NCBI GenBank assembly: GCA_963701675.1 | Contig: OY969623.1 | Span: forward strand, 2,480,001-2,544,000 | Reading direction: 5' to 3' | DNA from: G963701675 sp963701675 | GTDB taxonomy: Bacteria > Planctomycetota > Planctomycetia > Gemmatales > Gemmataceae | DNA length: 64,000 nt | Shown here: one piece after another, positions 11,196 through 20,909 of the stretch | Position numbering within the stretch: position 1 is the stretch's first letter | How the letters are laid out: every line of letters starts with the position of its first letter | Made by a program: the position numbers and the translations under genes | Notes under the pieces: generated by a model | The model's input: only the letters and a program-made list of their open reading frames with translations | What the model was told of the DNA's origin: nothing | The model's database searches: none

Positions 11196-12512
11196 ATGGA
11201 CATCAGCAATGAACGCCGAAGAGAGATCATCGCCGCGCTGCGAAAAGGCACGGTGCCCCAACGTGGATTGGATTTTCTGGCCGTAGGATTGCATCGCTTT
11301 GAGCCTGTGATTAACAGCGAACTCGCAGACGTGGCCCAAGGCGGTTCGATGTTCAAGGCGGTTCGGGGTGATTACGGTTGCGGTAAGACGTTCTTCGGTC
11401 GGTGGGTTCAGGAATACGCCAAGAAGAAAAGGTTCGCTGTCGCCGAGGTCCAGATTTCCGAGACGGAAACGCCACTTCACCGTCTGGAGACTGTTTACCG
11501 CCGTGCGATGGAACAGCTCTCCACGACGGATTGCTTCTTGGGTGCGTTCCGTTCGATTCTGGACGGGTGGTTTTACGGCCTTGAGGAAGATGTCTTAGCC
11601 GAGGACACCATCGATCCTTCCGATGAAAAGGCGCTCTCCAACCGAGCCGACGAGTTGCTGGAACAGCGGCTCGCCGAGATCACTCGTGCTACTCCGCAGT
11701 TCGCCGCTGCATTACGTGCATACCGGGCGGCACAGCGGGCAGACGACCATGCCAGTGCCGAAGGCTTGGCAGGCTGGCTTGCTGGCCAACCCCACGTTGC
11801 CGCCTCGGTGAAACGAGTAGCTGGAGTCAAAGGTGATGTGGATCATTTCGCCGCCCTGAGTTTTCTCCGTGGGCTACTGCTGATCTTGAAGGACTCTGGC
11901 TATTCGGGACTTGTGTTGGTTCTCGATGAAATCGAAACGCTCCAACGCGTCCGTGGTGACGTGCGGGAAAAAGGACTCAATGCCCTACGACAGTTGATCG
12001 ACGATATCGACGGCGGACGGTTTCCGAATCTCTACCTGCTGACCACGGGAACACCTGCTTTCTTCGATGGCCCGCAAGGTGTACGACGATTGGAGCCGCT
12101 CGCCCAACGCCTGCACGTGGATTTCCAGACTGACCCCCGCTTCGACAATCCCCGTGCGGTACAACTCCGTCTGTCCGCCTTCGACCATGAGCGGTTAATG
12201 GAAGTCGGCATCAAGGTTCGTGACTTGTTCGCCCTGGATTGCACTTCGCCTGACCGAGTCCGCCGCCTTGCTCCCAACGAATACATCGAGCTTCTCGCCC
12301 GTTCTGTCACCGGCAAACTTGGCGGGAAGGTCGGGATTGCCCCTCGGTTGTTCCTAAAGAAGTTGGTTTCGGATGTTCTGGACCGAATCGACCAATTCGA
12401 GGATTTCGACCCGACCAAACACTATCAATTGACGATCAGCAACAACGAAATGACTGCCGTTGAACGAGAATCACAGGCCCAAAGCGTGAATGACATTGAG
12501 CTTGACCCGTGA
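11196..12512 (+). CDS. brxD: BREX-2 ATP-binding protein BrxD
   Basis: AAA-like ATPase of 438 residues. It carries a Walker A motif GDYGCGKT (residues 58-65) and a Walker B motif LVLVLDEIETLQR near residue 244. Small ATPases of this kind, followed at once by a DEAD/DEAH helicase, are the standard 3' end of type 2 BREX loci, where they are called BrxD and BrxHI. The stop overlaps the GTG start of the helicase by four bases (GTGA), which suggests the two are made together. The partner role with the helicase is inference from this fixed gene pair. Confidence 0.88.
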   Translation: MDISNERRREIIAALRKGTVPQRGLDFLAVGLHRFEPVINSELADVAQGGSMFKAVRGDYGCGKTFFGRWVQEYAKKKRFAVAEVQISETETPLHRLETVYRRAMEQLSTTDCFLGAFRSILDGWFYGLEEDVLAEDTIDPSDEKALSNRADELLEQRLAEITRATPQFAAALRAYRAAQRADDHASAEGLAGWLAGQPHVAASVKRVAGVKGDVDHFAALSFLRGLLLILKDSGYSGLVLVLDEIETLQRVRGDVREKGLNALRQLIDDIDGGRFPNLYLLTTGTPAFFDGPQGVRRLEPLAQRLHVDFQTDPRFDNPRAVQLRLSAFDHERLMEVGIKVRDLFALDCTSPDRVRRLAPNEYIELLARSVTGKLGGKVGIAPRLFLKKLVSDVLDRIDQFEDFDPTKHYQLTISNNEMTAVERESQAQSVNDIELDP

Positions 12513-14623
12513 CCGCATTCGAGCGACTACACCCGGCACTTCAACATCACATCGTGAATTCCCTCGGCTGGGGTGAACTGCGAGAAGTGCAGTCGTTGTC
12601 CATCGATGCGTTTCTCATGGGGGCCAACCTCATCATTCTCGCACCCACCGCTGGCGGCAAAACCGAGTCGGCCTTTTTCCCGGTCATTTCGCAGATGCTT
12701 ACCGAGGGATGGAACGGCCTTTCGGTCCTCTACGTCAGTCCGATTCGGGCACTGTTGAACAATCAAGAACAGCGGCTTCACAGTTACTTCGAGTTGGTCG
12801 GACGGCGAGCCGCCTGTTGGCATGGGGATACGAGTCAGGGTGATAGGCGGCGTATTCTTGCGGATCCTCCCGATTGCCTCCTCACGACGCCGGAATCGCT
12901 CGAAGCCATTCTGGTGTCTTCCAAGATCGACCATCGGGAGTTCTTCAAGAACATCCAAACCGTGGTGATCGATGAACTTCATGCCTTTGCAGGCGACGAC
13001 CGAGGCTGGCATCTACTTTCGGTCCTCGCCCGGATTCGACGATTGGCGGGGCGTGATCTCCAGCGAATCGGATTGTCGGCCACGGTTGGCAACCCCGCTG
13101 AGATGCTGGCGTGGCTGTCGTCTGGGTCGGAGCGGCAGCGGCATGTGGTATCGCCAGCGCAAGTCGCACGCCAAGCTCCCGACGTGCAATTGGATTACGT
13201 CGGCTCGCTCCAAAATGCTGCCAAGGTGATTTCGCTCTTGCACCGAGGTGAGAAGCGGCTCGTGTTCTGCGACAGCCGATCGAGAGTCGAAGAGCTTGCC
13301 TTTCTGCTTAGAGAGCGGGAAGTCGATACTTTTGTTTCCCACAGTTCACTTGGCCTTGAAGAGCGCCGGGCAGCCGAAGAAGCCTTTGCTCAGAAACAGA
13401 ATTGCGTCATCGTCGCCACCAGTTCGCTCGAACTCGGCCTTGATGTGGGCGACTTGGACCGGGTGATCCAGATTGATGCCCCGGCCACCGTTTCATCTTT
13501 CCTGCAACGCATGGGTCGCACGGGGAGACGGGATGGAACAAGGTCCAATTGCTTGTTCTTGGCGACGAGTGACGAAGGGTTACTGCGAGCCGCCGCCCTG
13601 TTGGACCTTTGTGGCGGTGGATACGTCGAACCAGTGAACGCACCCCCGAAGCCATTTCACATTCTTGCTCAGCAGTTGATGGCGCTCGTCCTGCAAGAGC
13701 GTGGGATTGGCCGACGTACCTTCGTGGAATGGCTCGCCGACGTACCGGCATTTGGCGCGATGCCCAACGAGCAAGTGGATGCGTTGGTTGACCACTTGAT
13801 TCGCACTGGGACGCTCTTTGAGGACGCCGGGATTCTCTCCTTCGGGCCGGAGGGTGAAGCCGAATACGGTAGGAAGAACTTCTTGGAAATCCTGTCGGTA
13901 TTCACGTCACCGCCGCTGTTCCGTGTCCTCAGCGGACAGAAGGAACTCGGTAACGTCCACGAATCGACGTTCTACAAGAAGCAAGAAGGCCCGGTGATCC
14001 TCGTGCTGGCGGGTCGAAGTTGGAAGACGAACCACTTGGATTGGAACCGTCGCATCGCTCACGTTGAACCGACCGACGAGAGAGGCCGCTCCCGCTGGAT
14101 CGGTGAAGGCCAGTTCCTGAGCTTTCGAGTTTGCCAGGCCATCCGCCGTATTCTTGCTGCCGAAACGACCGAACCGTACTGGTCGCAACGAGCGACGGCC
14201 CAAATCAGCGAGATTCACCTCGAATACCGGTGGGCATCGCACGACCGCACGACGTTAGTGCAACTAGCAAACGGCGAGGTTCAATGGTGGACCTTCGCCG
14301 GTGGGCTGGCAAACTCAATCGTTATGGATCACTTGGGAGGCGGTTCCAAGGCAAAGACCGACAACTTGTGCCTTCGGTTTTCCTCCACGTTGAAACTGGC
14401 CGACGTGGAATCGCTCATCGATTCACGGCTTCGAGACGAGATCACCCCCTTGCCGAGCGCAGACGCCATCAGCAACCTGAAGTTTGGCGAATGCCTTCCG
14501 CCCACCATCGTCGGTGAAGTGTTCTCGGCTCGGTTCAACGACCCCGAAGCAATTGCGAACATTCGCCGGGAGCCGATCCAGGTCGTAGCCGGTGGTACGC
14601 AACGGGCCAATGCCGCACAATGA
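12509..14623 (+). CDS. brxHI: BREX-2 DEAD/DEAH-box helicase BrxHI
   Basis: Superfamily 2 helicase of 704 residues starting at GTG 12509, which overlaps the brxD stop. Motif I is APTAGGKTES (near residues 45-54), motif II is DELH (near 153-156), and motif VI is QRMGRTGRRDGT, so both RecA-like lobes are present. The C-terminal third has no recognised domain. The Lhr-like helicase core and the position after BrxD identify it as BrxHI of type 2 BREX. It probably unwinds or translocates on DNA; the substrate is not known from the sequence. Confidence 0.88.
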   Translation: MTAFERLHPALQHHIVNSLGWGELREVQSLSIDAFLMGANLIILAPTAGGKTESAFFPVISQMLTEGWNGLSVLYVSPIRALLNNQEQRLHSYFELVGRRAACWHGDTSQGDRRRILADPPDCLLTTPESLEAILVSSKIDHREFFKNIQTVVIDELHAFAGDDRGWHLLSVLARIRRLAGRDLQRIGLSATVGNPAEMLAWLSSGSERQRHVVSPAQVARQAPDVQLDYVGSLQNAAKVISLLHRGEKRLVFCDSRSRVEELAFLLREREVDTFVSHSSLGLEERRAAEEAFAQKQNCVIVATSSLELGLDVGDLDRVIQIDAPATVSSFLQRMGRTGRRDGTRSNCLFLATSDEGLLRAAALLDLCGGGYVEPVNAPPKPFHILAQQLMALVLQERGIGRRTFVEWLADVPAFGAMPNEQVDALVDHLIRTGTLFEDAGILSFGPEGEAEYGRKNFLEILSVFTSPPLFRVLSGQKELGNVHESTFYKKQEGPVILVLAGRSWKTNHLDWNRRIAHVEPTDERGRSRWIGEGQFLSFRVCQAIRRILAAETTEPYWSQRATAQISEIHLEYRWASHDRTTLVQLANGEVQWWTFAGGLANSIVMDHLGGGSKAKTDNLCLRFSSTLKLADVESLIDSRLRDEITPLPSADAISNLKFGECLPPTIVGEVFSARFNDPEAIANIRREPIQVVAGGTQRANAAQ

Positions 14624-14952
14624 CAAACGACATCCCCATCCGTGAACCCGACCAGATTCGCCTGGATTGTGCTCGGAAACTCCGGGCCGTCAAGGTCAGC
14701 GACCATTTCCAGGCGATCGTCGGATGCCTGCTGGGAGAAGACTGGACCACGCCCCGGCTGGTCGAGATGGTCATCACGCCGGACGGCCACTTATTCGGTC
14801 GCTGTGACGGCGAGGCGGCATTCAAGGTATTCTTGGGCGCATCGGAAGACCTCATCAAGAACATCCACGGCGTAGCGCCGGTCCCTGAACTCGATGGCGA
14901 CGAGACCGGGTTCCTTGTGGGGAAGGTAGCTGAGATCAAGAGGCAGAAGTAG
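14620..14952 (+). CDS. Unknown small protein coupled to brxHI
   Basis: 110 residues starting at an ATG that overlaps the brxHI stop (ATGA). I do not recognise the family. The sequence has a helical N-terminus, a central 'VEMVITPDGHLFGRCDGEAAFKVFLG' type alpha/beta segment and a lysine-rich tail; no catalytic motif or signal peptide is visible. Tight coupling to the BREX genes and to the following two genes suggests it belongs to the same transcription unit. It is not one of the six canonical BREX-2 genes. Confidence 0.7.
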   Translation: MTNDIPIREPDQIRLDCARKLRAVKVSDHFQAIVGCLLGEDWTTPRLVEMVITPDGHLFGRCDGEAAFKVFLGASEDLIKNIHGVAPVPELDGDETGFLVGKVAEIKRQK

Positions 14953-14972
14953 CGATTCGATGAACCTTGCTC

Positions 14973-16736
14973 ATGGCAAAGAAACCGCAGACATCCCCGA
15001 TCCTTTTGCGCTGGAGCGATCACGTTCCGGCGTCCGACGTTCAAGACCCGCTCGGTCTTGGGCTGCGAGGATCGACTCGCCTTGCGAGCCGCTTGCTGTA
15101 CTGCATCACGTCGATCACGCCCAGGGCGAGGTACTTCTCGTTTATCCCGTGGTGCATCTTGGATCACCGGGAGCGAGAAAAAGGGAAGCCGCACGCCCTG
15201 GGCCTGCGAGACGGGATCATCATCCGGGAGCAAGCTCTTACTTTGGCTTGTATCGCTCATCACGAAGGAGAGCCGTGTTCGGGCGGCGGCTTGGTTGGTT
15301 CACGGGATGCGAAGAAATGGTTCGCAAATTGCAGCAAGGAAGCCAACTTCAAGAAGATGAAGAAGTTCTCCAAGAACCCAGCCCTGGGTGCTTACTTGAA
15401 CTCGGTCGTCAACCTCGGCTTGTTCGTGACGGAAGCCGAAAGACCGGACAGCGATGAAGAGGGAGCCGGGGAAGACTTCACCTTTGATGACATCGAGCTT
15501 TCTTCTCTCGGCCTCGATTTGGCGAAACGTTTCGATCAGAAAGCTGGTAGCCTCTCCACTGCCAAGCACATCGCATCCAAGGACCGCTGCTGCTCGATTG
15601 ACGAACTCGCCGAGTTTGGAAAACACGGGGGACTCTGCGAGTTGTCCCACAAAGGCTCCGCTGACAGAGAGCTTCTGCGTGACATCTTCTTCGCCCTGGT
15701 CGAATCCAAGGGTGAGTCGCATCGGGTCCGCAGGCAGTCTTTGCTGCTGACGCTCGAACTTGGCCGTCAGTTCAGCGCCGAAGGATGGCTGTTGAATGAA
15801 GCCGGGTTTGCTGGGGCCGTCTATTTCGGCGAGGTGGCAAATGAAGATTCAAGTTTCGCCGTCGTCATTCCGCCGCAGTTGCTCGACATCGCAACACGAT
15901 GGCGCATGTTTTACTTCCACCACTTCATGTCCGTGGCATTCGAGGGGCTGTTCTCCTGGCTCGTGTGTCAGCTAGGCAACCTTGGGCTTGCTGGCGCAAC
16001 CATTGACACGTTGGTAACACAACTGGACGAACCCGCCGTCCGCAAGAACCTTTCGGAAATCCTGGCGGTCGATCTCAAGGGGTTATTCGGCGATCTGACC
16101 CCTTCGGCTTTGTGCGCAAAGGCTGGCATCAAAGCGGGCGCTCTTGATGAAGTCGTCAGCAAATCCGTCGATTTAGCGGTGACGAGCATTAGCCCATTTG
16201 CCGAGGACACGCTCGAAGAACTGATTCGCAGCAACGAACACCTGTATTCCTCGACGGGACTGGCCCTGCCCATGATTCTCATGTCGGTGACTCTGGGAAG
16301 ATACTCGCAGTGGGAGGCAACCAAGTACGGCAAATGGCTCGCCAGCGCCGCCAATGACCCGTACTTGGACCTCGTTCCCCCACTTGTCACCACGGGCCTC
16401 TCACGCCGCTTCGGAGATTGGTGGAACTCCACGTTCAAGGAATTGACCAGCATTGTGTTGTCCCGGTACGTCGTCCAGCAGCATCAGGCGATGTCTTACG
16501 AGAAGACGTGGACCGGCGAGCGGTGTCTTCTCCAGGTCGATGGGGCAAGGATTGTTTCGACGGGCGGGTTCGACAAAATTGGCATGGGCAACCCACGCCT
16601 GCGTAGCGCCATTCAGATTCTCACGGACCTCGGCTTGATTGAAGAGGACGAGGAGGAAGTCACTCGCCTGACCTCTGAAGGCGAAGCGTTTCTGAAGGAT
16701 GAGATGGTGAAGGAGGCCGCGCATGAAGTTTCTTGA
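14973..16736 (+). CDS. Unknown 587-residue protein between brxHI and a PLD-fold gene
   Basis: The frame opens at TTG 14967, but ATG 14973 gives the more plausible N-terminus (MAKKPQTSPILLRWSDHV). I recognise no domain. The early part is rich in aromatic and basic residues (RARYFSFIPWCILDHRE), the middle is acidic (DSDEEGAGEDF), and the C-terminus ends in charged helices. No membrane segment is evident. The stop lies inside the start of the PLD-fold gene (14-base overlap), so the two are very likely co-translated and may form one complex. Position behind BREX-2 suggests a defence role, which is inference only. Confidence 0.75.
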   Translation: MAKKPQTSPILLRWSDHVPASDVQDPLGLGLRGSTRLASRLLYCITSITPRARYFSFIPWCILDHREREKGKPHALGLRDGIIIREQALTLACIAHHEGEPCSGGGLVGSRDAKKWFANCSKEANFKKMKKFSKNPALGAYLNSVVNLGLFVTEAERPDSDEEGAGEDFTFDDIELSSLGLDLAKRFDQKAGSLSTAKHIASKDRCCSIDELAEFGKHGGLCELSHKGSADRELLRDIFFALVESKGESHRVRRQSLLLTLELGRQFSAEGWLLNEAGFAGAVYFGEVANEDSSFAVVIPPQLLDIATRWRMFYFHHFMSVAFEGLFSWLVCQLGNLGLAGATIDTLVTQLDEPAVRKNLSEILAVDLKGLFGDLTPSALCAKAGIKAGALDEVVSKSVDLAVTSISPFAEDTLEELIRSNEHLYSSTGLALPMILMSVTLGRYSQWEATKYGKWLASAANDPYLDLVPPLVTTGLSRRFGDWWNSTFKELTSIVLSRYVVQQHQAMSYEKTWTGERCLLQVDGARIVSTGGFDKIGMGNPRLRSAIQILTDLGLIEEDEEEVTRLTSEGEAFLKDEMVKEAAHEVS

Positions 16737-18900
16737 CTTCACGAGCCTCCTGGACACAGAACCGGCCAACCTCGCCGCACTGTCCACCTATCAGTTTGAC
16801 GCCGACTTCTTCGAGCGACGACTGCTTCGGTGTTCCGCACTGCTCAAAGCCCGTCGCATCCTGGTTTTCATGGATGCGAGCCAGTGGTTCAACTTGCTTC
16901 GCCAAGATGTCCCGGCAAGATTCCTGAATCGGCGGTACTTGGTCGTTCCTGTCCGGCCTCCGATGGGAGTCTTTCATCCAAAGCTGAACCTTCTCGTGAG
17001 GGAGGATGGCGGTCAGGTCCATTGCGGGAGCAACAATCTGACTCGTTCGGGATGCGCCAGCAATCTGGAACTGCTGAATTCGTTCTCCATTACCCCGGAG
17101 AAGGAGAACGAGGAGTCTGTAAGGCTTGCTCAAGAAGCGTATGCGTTCTTCAAGCGGGCTTGCGACGACGCCGATCAAGAGACGGGCCGCATTGCCCGCC
17201 AGTGGCTTGAGGAGTTACCGAAGGATGCACCTTGGCTTGCGACTGAGCTACCGCCAACCAAGTATCGGGCCGTGCGCCTCGTTCACACCTACGAGGGTAG
17301 TCTGTGGGATCGAATTGCGAGCTTGCTCGACGGCGACACCCCGAAGCAGTTTCTTGTTATCTCACCATTCTTCGACCAAGAAGCTGAGTTGGCACAACGG
17401 ATTCGCCAGCGTTGGCCGAAATGCCAGATCGAGATCGTAGTTCAGCAAAAAACGACCAACCTCCCGGTTGCTGCCCTGAAACAACTGCGAAGCGGCTTTG
17501 CCTTGTCAGAACTTCGGAACTCATCCCGCCGTCTACACGCCAAGCTGTTGGCGTGGGAGTCGTCCAAGGGAACTGGTTGCATCGTGGGTAGTGCGAACTT
17601 CACCACTGCCGCATTTGATGCTCGAAACGTCGAGACGTGCCTCTTGGTTTCGGATGCTGAGGAGGTTGTATCCGGCCTGTTCGACGGACAGTTGGCGAAG
17701 CGCCCGCTGGCTTTTGATGACTTCGACCCCGGAACCGAACAGGAGCCGAATGCCGAGGATGTTGATTCAACGACTCTGCGGCTCACTTCCGCTGTCCTCA
17801 CGGAATCGGGTGAATTGAGAGTGAGCTACCGGCATCGACTGGCAACAAAGCCGTCCAGCCTGCGTTTGGCGATTCGCACCCCAGGCGAGCAACGGCCCCG
17901 TGCATTCCTGAACCTCCCCAACAAGGAAAATGGCACGGCCACGCTGAGTCCTCCAGAATCGGCATTGAAGGATGCACACGGGACCATTCTGGCTTCGCTG
18001 GTTGCCGAAGTTGGCGACAAGCGTGATGAAAGCCCGCCGATCTGGGTCATCCAAGAAGGCCGATTAACCTACGAGCCAAGTGGTGAGGGTTCGTCTTCCG
18101 CAAAGTCCAAGGTCGAAGAATCGGGGGAGGGCCTGACGGAGTTTCTTGAGGAACTTGGGAAGCGAGACGGTGTGTCGGCGGTCATTGAGTATCTGCGGCA
18201 CTTGAACATTCGCTTCAACGACGGCGGGGCCGGGCTTCACGGCGGTCGGATGTTTCGACTGCGCATCCGTGATCCTTTCCATGCCGACGTTGCCCCGGAC
18301 TGGCTCTTGAATGCCAAGGGTGACACCAGCAATCTTGCCGAGGCGATATACGACTTCGTGGATCGGCACGAGAAGCAGCGTCTCCGCAAACATGCCAAGC
18401 GTGGCAACATCAACGGCATGGAGAACTTCCTCGACATCTTCACGGCGCTCATCCGTCTGCTCTACGTTTACTATGTGCGGGGGTTCGTTCACAGGAACAT
18501 GCTGATCGGTCGTTTCTGTGATTACCTAGAAGTGGCAACCAGCGGAATCGACTCGGCGCAAGATTCGAGCGACGGGTACTTGTACAGCGTTTATGACAAC
18601 CTGGGAAATGCCGAGTACCTTCAGGAAGTTTGCGACGACCTTAGCTTTCTGGGACATATCCGTGCAGCGTTTGTGATCCTTCAGAAAGTCCGGTACGTCC
18701 CAGGAGAGCAAGCAACCTGGGGTACGCCGCCAAAGCGCCCCTGCGAGTGCTTACCTGATCGTCGGAGGAAGCTCCTGGAGGCAATCAAGGAGCTTAAATT
18801 GAGGGAGCCATCGAAGCCAGACATCGTGAAGGCCCTGGGCGAGTACAAGATGTTCTCCCCGGCAGAACTGGCCGAGCTTGAAAAAGAAATCGTGATTTGA
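16723..18900 (+). CDS. Phospholipase-D-fold protein with two HxK motifs (putative nuclease)
   Basis: 725 residues with an ATG preceded by AAGGAGG. Two half-sites of the PLD superfamily are present: H85-x-K87 with GSNN at 102-105, and LHAKLLAW near 271-278 followed by GSANFTTAAFD near 290. In each, the usual HxK(x4)D is only partly kept, but the following GSxN is clear. PLD-fold enzymes in defence loci (for example DrmC of DISARM) are thought to act on DNA, so a nuclease role is plausible. The C-terminal half (from about residue 400) is unrecognised. This is the last gene of the BREX-linked run; 163 bases separate it from the next gene. Confidence 0.78.
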   Translation: MKFLDFTSLLDTEPANLAALSTYQFDADFFERRLLRCSALLKARRILVFMDASQWFNLLRQDVPARFLNRRYLVVPVRPPMGVFHPKLNLLVREDGGQVHCGSNNLTRSGCASNLELLNSFSITPEKENEESVRLAQEAYAFFKRACDDADQETGRIARQWLEELPKDAPWLATELPPTKYRAVRLVHTYEGSLWDRIASLLDGDTPKQFLVISPFFDQEAELAQRIRQRWPKCQIEIVVQQKTTNLPVAALKQLRSGFALSELRNSSRRLHAKLLAWESSKGTGCIVGSANFTTAAFDARNVETCLLVSDAEEVVSGLFDGQLAKRPLAFDDFDPGTEQEPNAEDVDSTTLRLTSAVLTESGELRVSYRHRLATKPSSLRLAIRTPGEQRPRAFLNLPNKENGTATLSPPESALKDAHGTILASLVAEVGDKRDESPPIWVIQEGRLTYEPSGEGSSSAKSKVEESGEGLTEFLEELGKRDGVSAVIEYLRHLNIRFNDGGAGLHGGRMFRLRIRDPFHADVAPDWLLNAKGDTSNLAEAIYDFVDRHEKQRLRKHAKRGNINGMENFLDIFTALIRLLYVYYVRGFVHRNMLIGRFCDYLEVATSGIDSAQDSSDGYLYSVYDNLGNAEYLQEVCDDLSFLGHIRAAFVILQKVRYVPGEQATWGTPPKRPCECLPDRRRKLLEAIKELKLREPSKPDIVKALGEYKMFSPAELAELEKEIVI

Positions 18901-19034
18901 TGTGGCGACTACTTACCCGAAGTGAGTTCCCGACGTTGTCGATACCGTTCCACATAGAGCGCGTACATGAGCATTTTGTTGAGCATTGAATACAGAAGTT
19001 AAATTGCTGAGAAGTGGCAAGTCCTTTACATTCG

Positions 19035-19050
19035 TTCCGAGAATTCGGAA
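19035..19050. repeat. Short inverted repeat upstream of the MBL-fold gene
   Basis: Arms TTCCGA and TCGGAA (6 bp) are separated by GAAT, 13 bases upstream of the ATG at 19064. It lies in the only sizeable gap between the BREX-linked run and the next operon, so it may be an operator or a small hairpin in the leader. A 6-bp repeat can occur by chance. Confidence 0.25.
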
Positions 19051-19063
19051 GAACTGGTGAGCT

Positions 19064-19873
19064 ATGCCCAACTTCATCTGTACAACCTGTGGCATCCAAT
19101 ACGCCGAATGCGATCAACCGCCTTCATCTTGCATCGTTTGTGACGATGAGCGGCAGTATGTCAAGAAAACCGGCCAACAATGGACCACGCTCGAACGGTT
19201 GCGTCTTACCAACCGAATCTCAATCAAATCTGAAGAACCAGGTCTTCTCGGCATCGGCATCGACCCATCGTTTGCCATCGGCCAGAGAGCATTGTTCCTT
19301 CGAACGCCGAAGGCCAACATCCTTTGGGATTGCATTTCGTTGGTGGACGAAGCCATCGTCGAGGCGATGAACGCGATGGGCGGCATTTCGGTCATCGCTA
19401 TTTCGCACCCTCATTACTACTCCAGCATGGTCGAATGGAGCCGACGCTTCGGTGGCATACCGATTTACCTCCACGCCGACGACCGCAAGTGGGTGATGCG
19501 GCCCGACAAAGCCATAGTGTTTTGGGAAGGCGTGACAAAAGAATTGTCTGACGGCTTGACCCTAATTCGTTGCGGCGGTCATTTCGACGGCGGTACCGTC
19601 TTGCATTGGGCCGATGGTGTGGATGGAAAGGGCGTGCTGCTAACAGGCGATGTCATCCAGGTCGTGGCCGACAGGAAGCACGTGAGCTTCATGTACTCAT
19701 ATCCCAACTACATTCCGCTTTCTGCGTCGGCGGTTGAGCGGATCGTTAACGCGGTGGAACCGTTCGAGTACGACCGTGTTTACGGAGCGTTTTGGGACAG
19801 CATCATCGAGCACGACGGCAAGGCCGCGGTGAAGAAGTCGGCGGAACGTTATCTCAAGGCGATTGTGCGGTGA
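19064..19873 (+). CDS. MBL-fold hydrolase-like protein with N-terminal zinc ribbon
   Basis: 269 residues. Cysteine pairs C6/C9 and C23/C26 form a likely zinc ribbon; the rest resembles a metallo-beta-lactamase fold. The usual HxHxDH motif reads HPHYYSS at 115-121, so the first two His remain but the Asp-His pair is missing; later metal-site-like segments are CGGHFDGG and LLTGD. It may therefore bind a single metal or have altered chemistry. The stop overlaps the next gene by GTGA, and four more genes are coupled behind it. Substrate unknown. Confidence 0.75.
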   Translation: MPNFICTTCGIQYAECDQPPSSCIVCDDERQYVKKTGQQWTTLERLRLTNRISIKSEEPGLLGIGIDPSFAIGQRALFLRTPKANILWDCISLVDEAIVEAMNAMGGISVIAISHPHYYSSMVEWSRRFGGIPIYLHADDRKWVMRPDKAIVFWEGVTKELSDGLTLIRCGGHFDGGTVLHWADGVDGKGVLLTGDVIQVVADRKHVSFMYSYPNYIPLSASAVERIVNAVEPFEYDRVYGAFWDSIIEHDGKAAVKKSAERYLKAIVR

Positions 19874-20556
19874 CGAGCGATATGCCTCCATTGCAAGACT
19901 TCATTGAAAGCCTTCATTCCCTCTACGGCAAACAGACACCGCCGAAGCTTGCGGGTCCGTGGGAAATGATTCTGTGGGAGAACGTCGCGTACCTTGCCGA
20001 CGACGAACGACGACAACAAGCATTTAAGACACTCAAGAAACGAATCGGCACGAAGCCGATGCAAATTATCTCGGCTTCCGACGAGGCCCTTCTCGGAGTG
20101 ACCCGGCACGGCATCATGCCGGAACAATTCGGCAAGAAACTCCGCAAATGTGCGGAGATCGTGCTTGAGGAGTTCGACGGCGACCTGCAACCAGTTCTCA
20201 AATGGCCGTTTGCCAGAGCCAAGAAAGCCGTACAAAAGTTTCCAGGGATTGGTGAGCCGGGGGCAGAGAAGATTCTCCTTTTCACTCGGACCCATCCCGT
20301 GCTGGCCTTGGAGTCAAACGGTCTGCGTGTGTTGCTTCGGCTTGGGTTTGGCGAAGAGACGAAGGTTTATGCGACGACGTACCGGCTCGTCCAGCAGAGC
20401 ATCAAGGACGAGATTAGCGAAGATTTTGATTGGGTGATTCAAACTCACCTCCTGCTTCGACGACACGGACAGGAATTATGCCGACGTTCTAAGCCCAAGT
20501 GCGACCTGTGTCCGCTCGCGGCGGAATGCGAGTATTCCCAGCGGGGAGACGGGTGA
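19870..20556 (+). CDS. Endonuclease III-like HhH protein with 4Fe-4S cluster motif
   Basis: GTG 19870 is chosen because it overlaps the previous stop; ATG 19882 is an alternative. The 228-residue product has a helix-hairpin-helix FPGIGEPGAEKIL at 124-136 and a C-terminal C204-x6-C211-x2-C214-x5-C220 cluster motif, both as in endonuclease III/MutY. The two catalytic positions differ: the lysine following the hairpin glycine (K120 of E. coli Nth) is absent, and the catalytic Asp of 'VDTH' is Glu148 in 'LESN'. It may be a monofunctional glycosylase or a DNA-binding relative. It is coupled at both ends. Confidence 0.8.
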   Translation: MTSDMPPLQDFIESLHSLYGKQTPPKLAGPWEMILWENVAYLADDERRQQAFKTLKKRIGTKPMQIISASDEALLGVTRHGIMPEQFGKKLRKCAEIVLEEFDGDLQPVLKWPFARAKKAVQKFPGIGEPGAEKILLFTRTHPVLALESNGLRVLLRLGFGEETKVYATTYRLVQQSIKDEISEDFDWVIQTHLLLRRHGQELCRRSKPKCDLCPLAAECEYSQRGDG

Positions 20557-20909
20557 TGACGAAACCGAAATCTCCCTTCAGTGGTCGCTGGCGCATCATC
20601 TCGATGAGCGCCTGGGACGAGGACTTCATTGACGAGGAAGGAGAAGGCTATTTCGAGTTCGACGAGAAGGGCAACGGACAGTTTCACTTTGGCTACGTCC
20701 ACGGTCACATGGATTGCCGCCTGACGATACGGGAGGGCGAACCAGCCGTCGAATGGACTTGGGACGGCAATGACGAGATGGACCTGGCGCAGGGACGAGG
20801 CTGGGCAGTCGTGAAGCGCGACGAACTGCACGGGATGATCTTCTTCCACGGCGGCGACGACTCGGAGTTCGTGGCGAAGAAGAAGGGCGGAAAAAAGGCG
20901 AAGGTATGA
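20556..20909 (+). CDS. Small acidic protein of unknown function
   Basis: 117 residues; the ATG at 20556 overlaps the previous stop (TGATG), so the longer frame from 20499 is not needed. The body is strongly acidic with alternating beta-like segments (WRIISMSAWDEDFIDEEGEG, then YFEFDEKGNGQFHFGYVHG) and it ends in a lysine-rich tail. I believe similar small proteins occur widely in bacteria, but no function is known to me. The 3' end overlaps the cupin gene by ATGA. Confidence 0.7.
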   Translation: MTKPKSPFSGRWRIISMSAWDEDFIDEEGEGYFEFDEKGNGQFHFGYVHGHMDCRLTIREGEPAVEWTWDGNDEMDLAQGRGWAVVKRDELHGMIFFHGGDDSEFVAKKKGGKKAKV

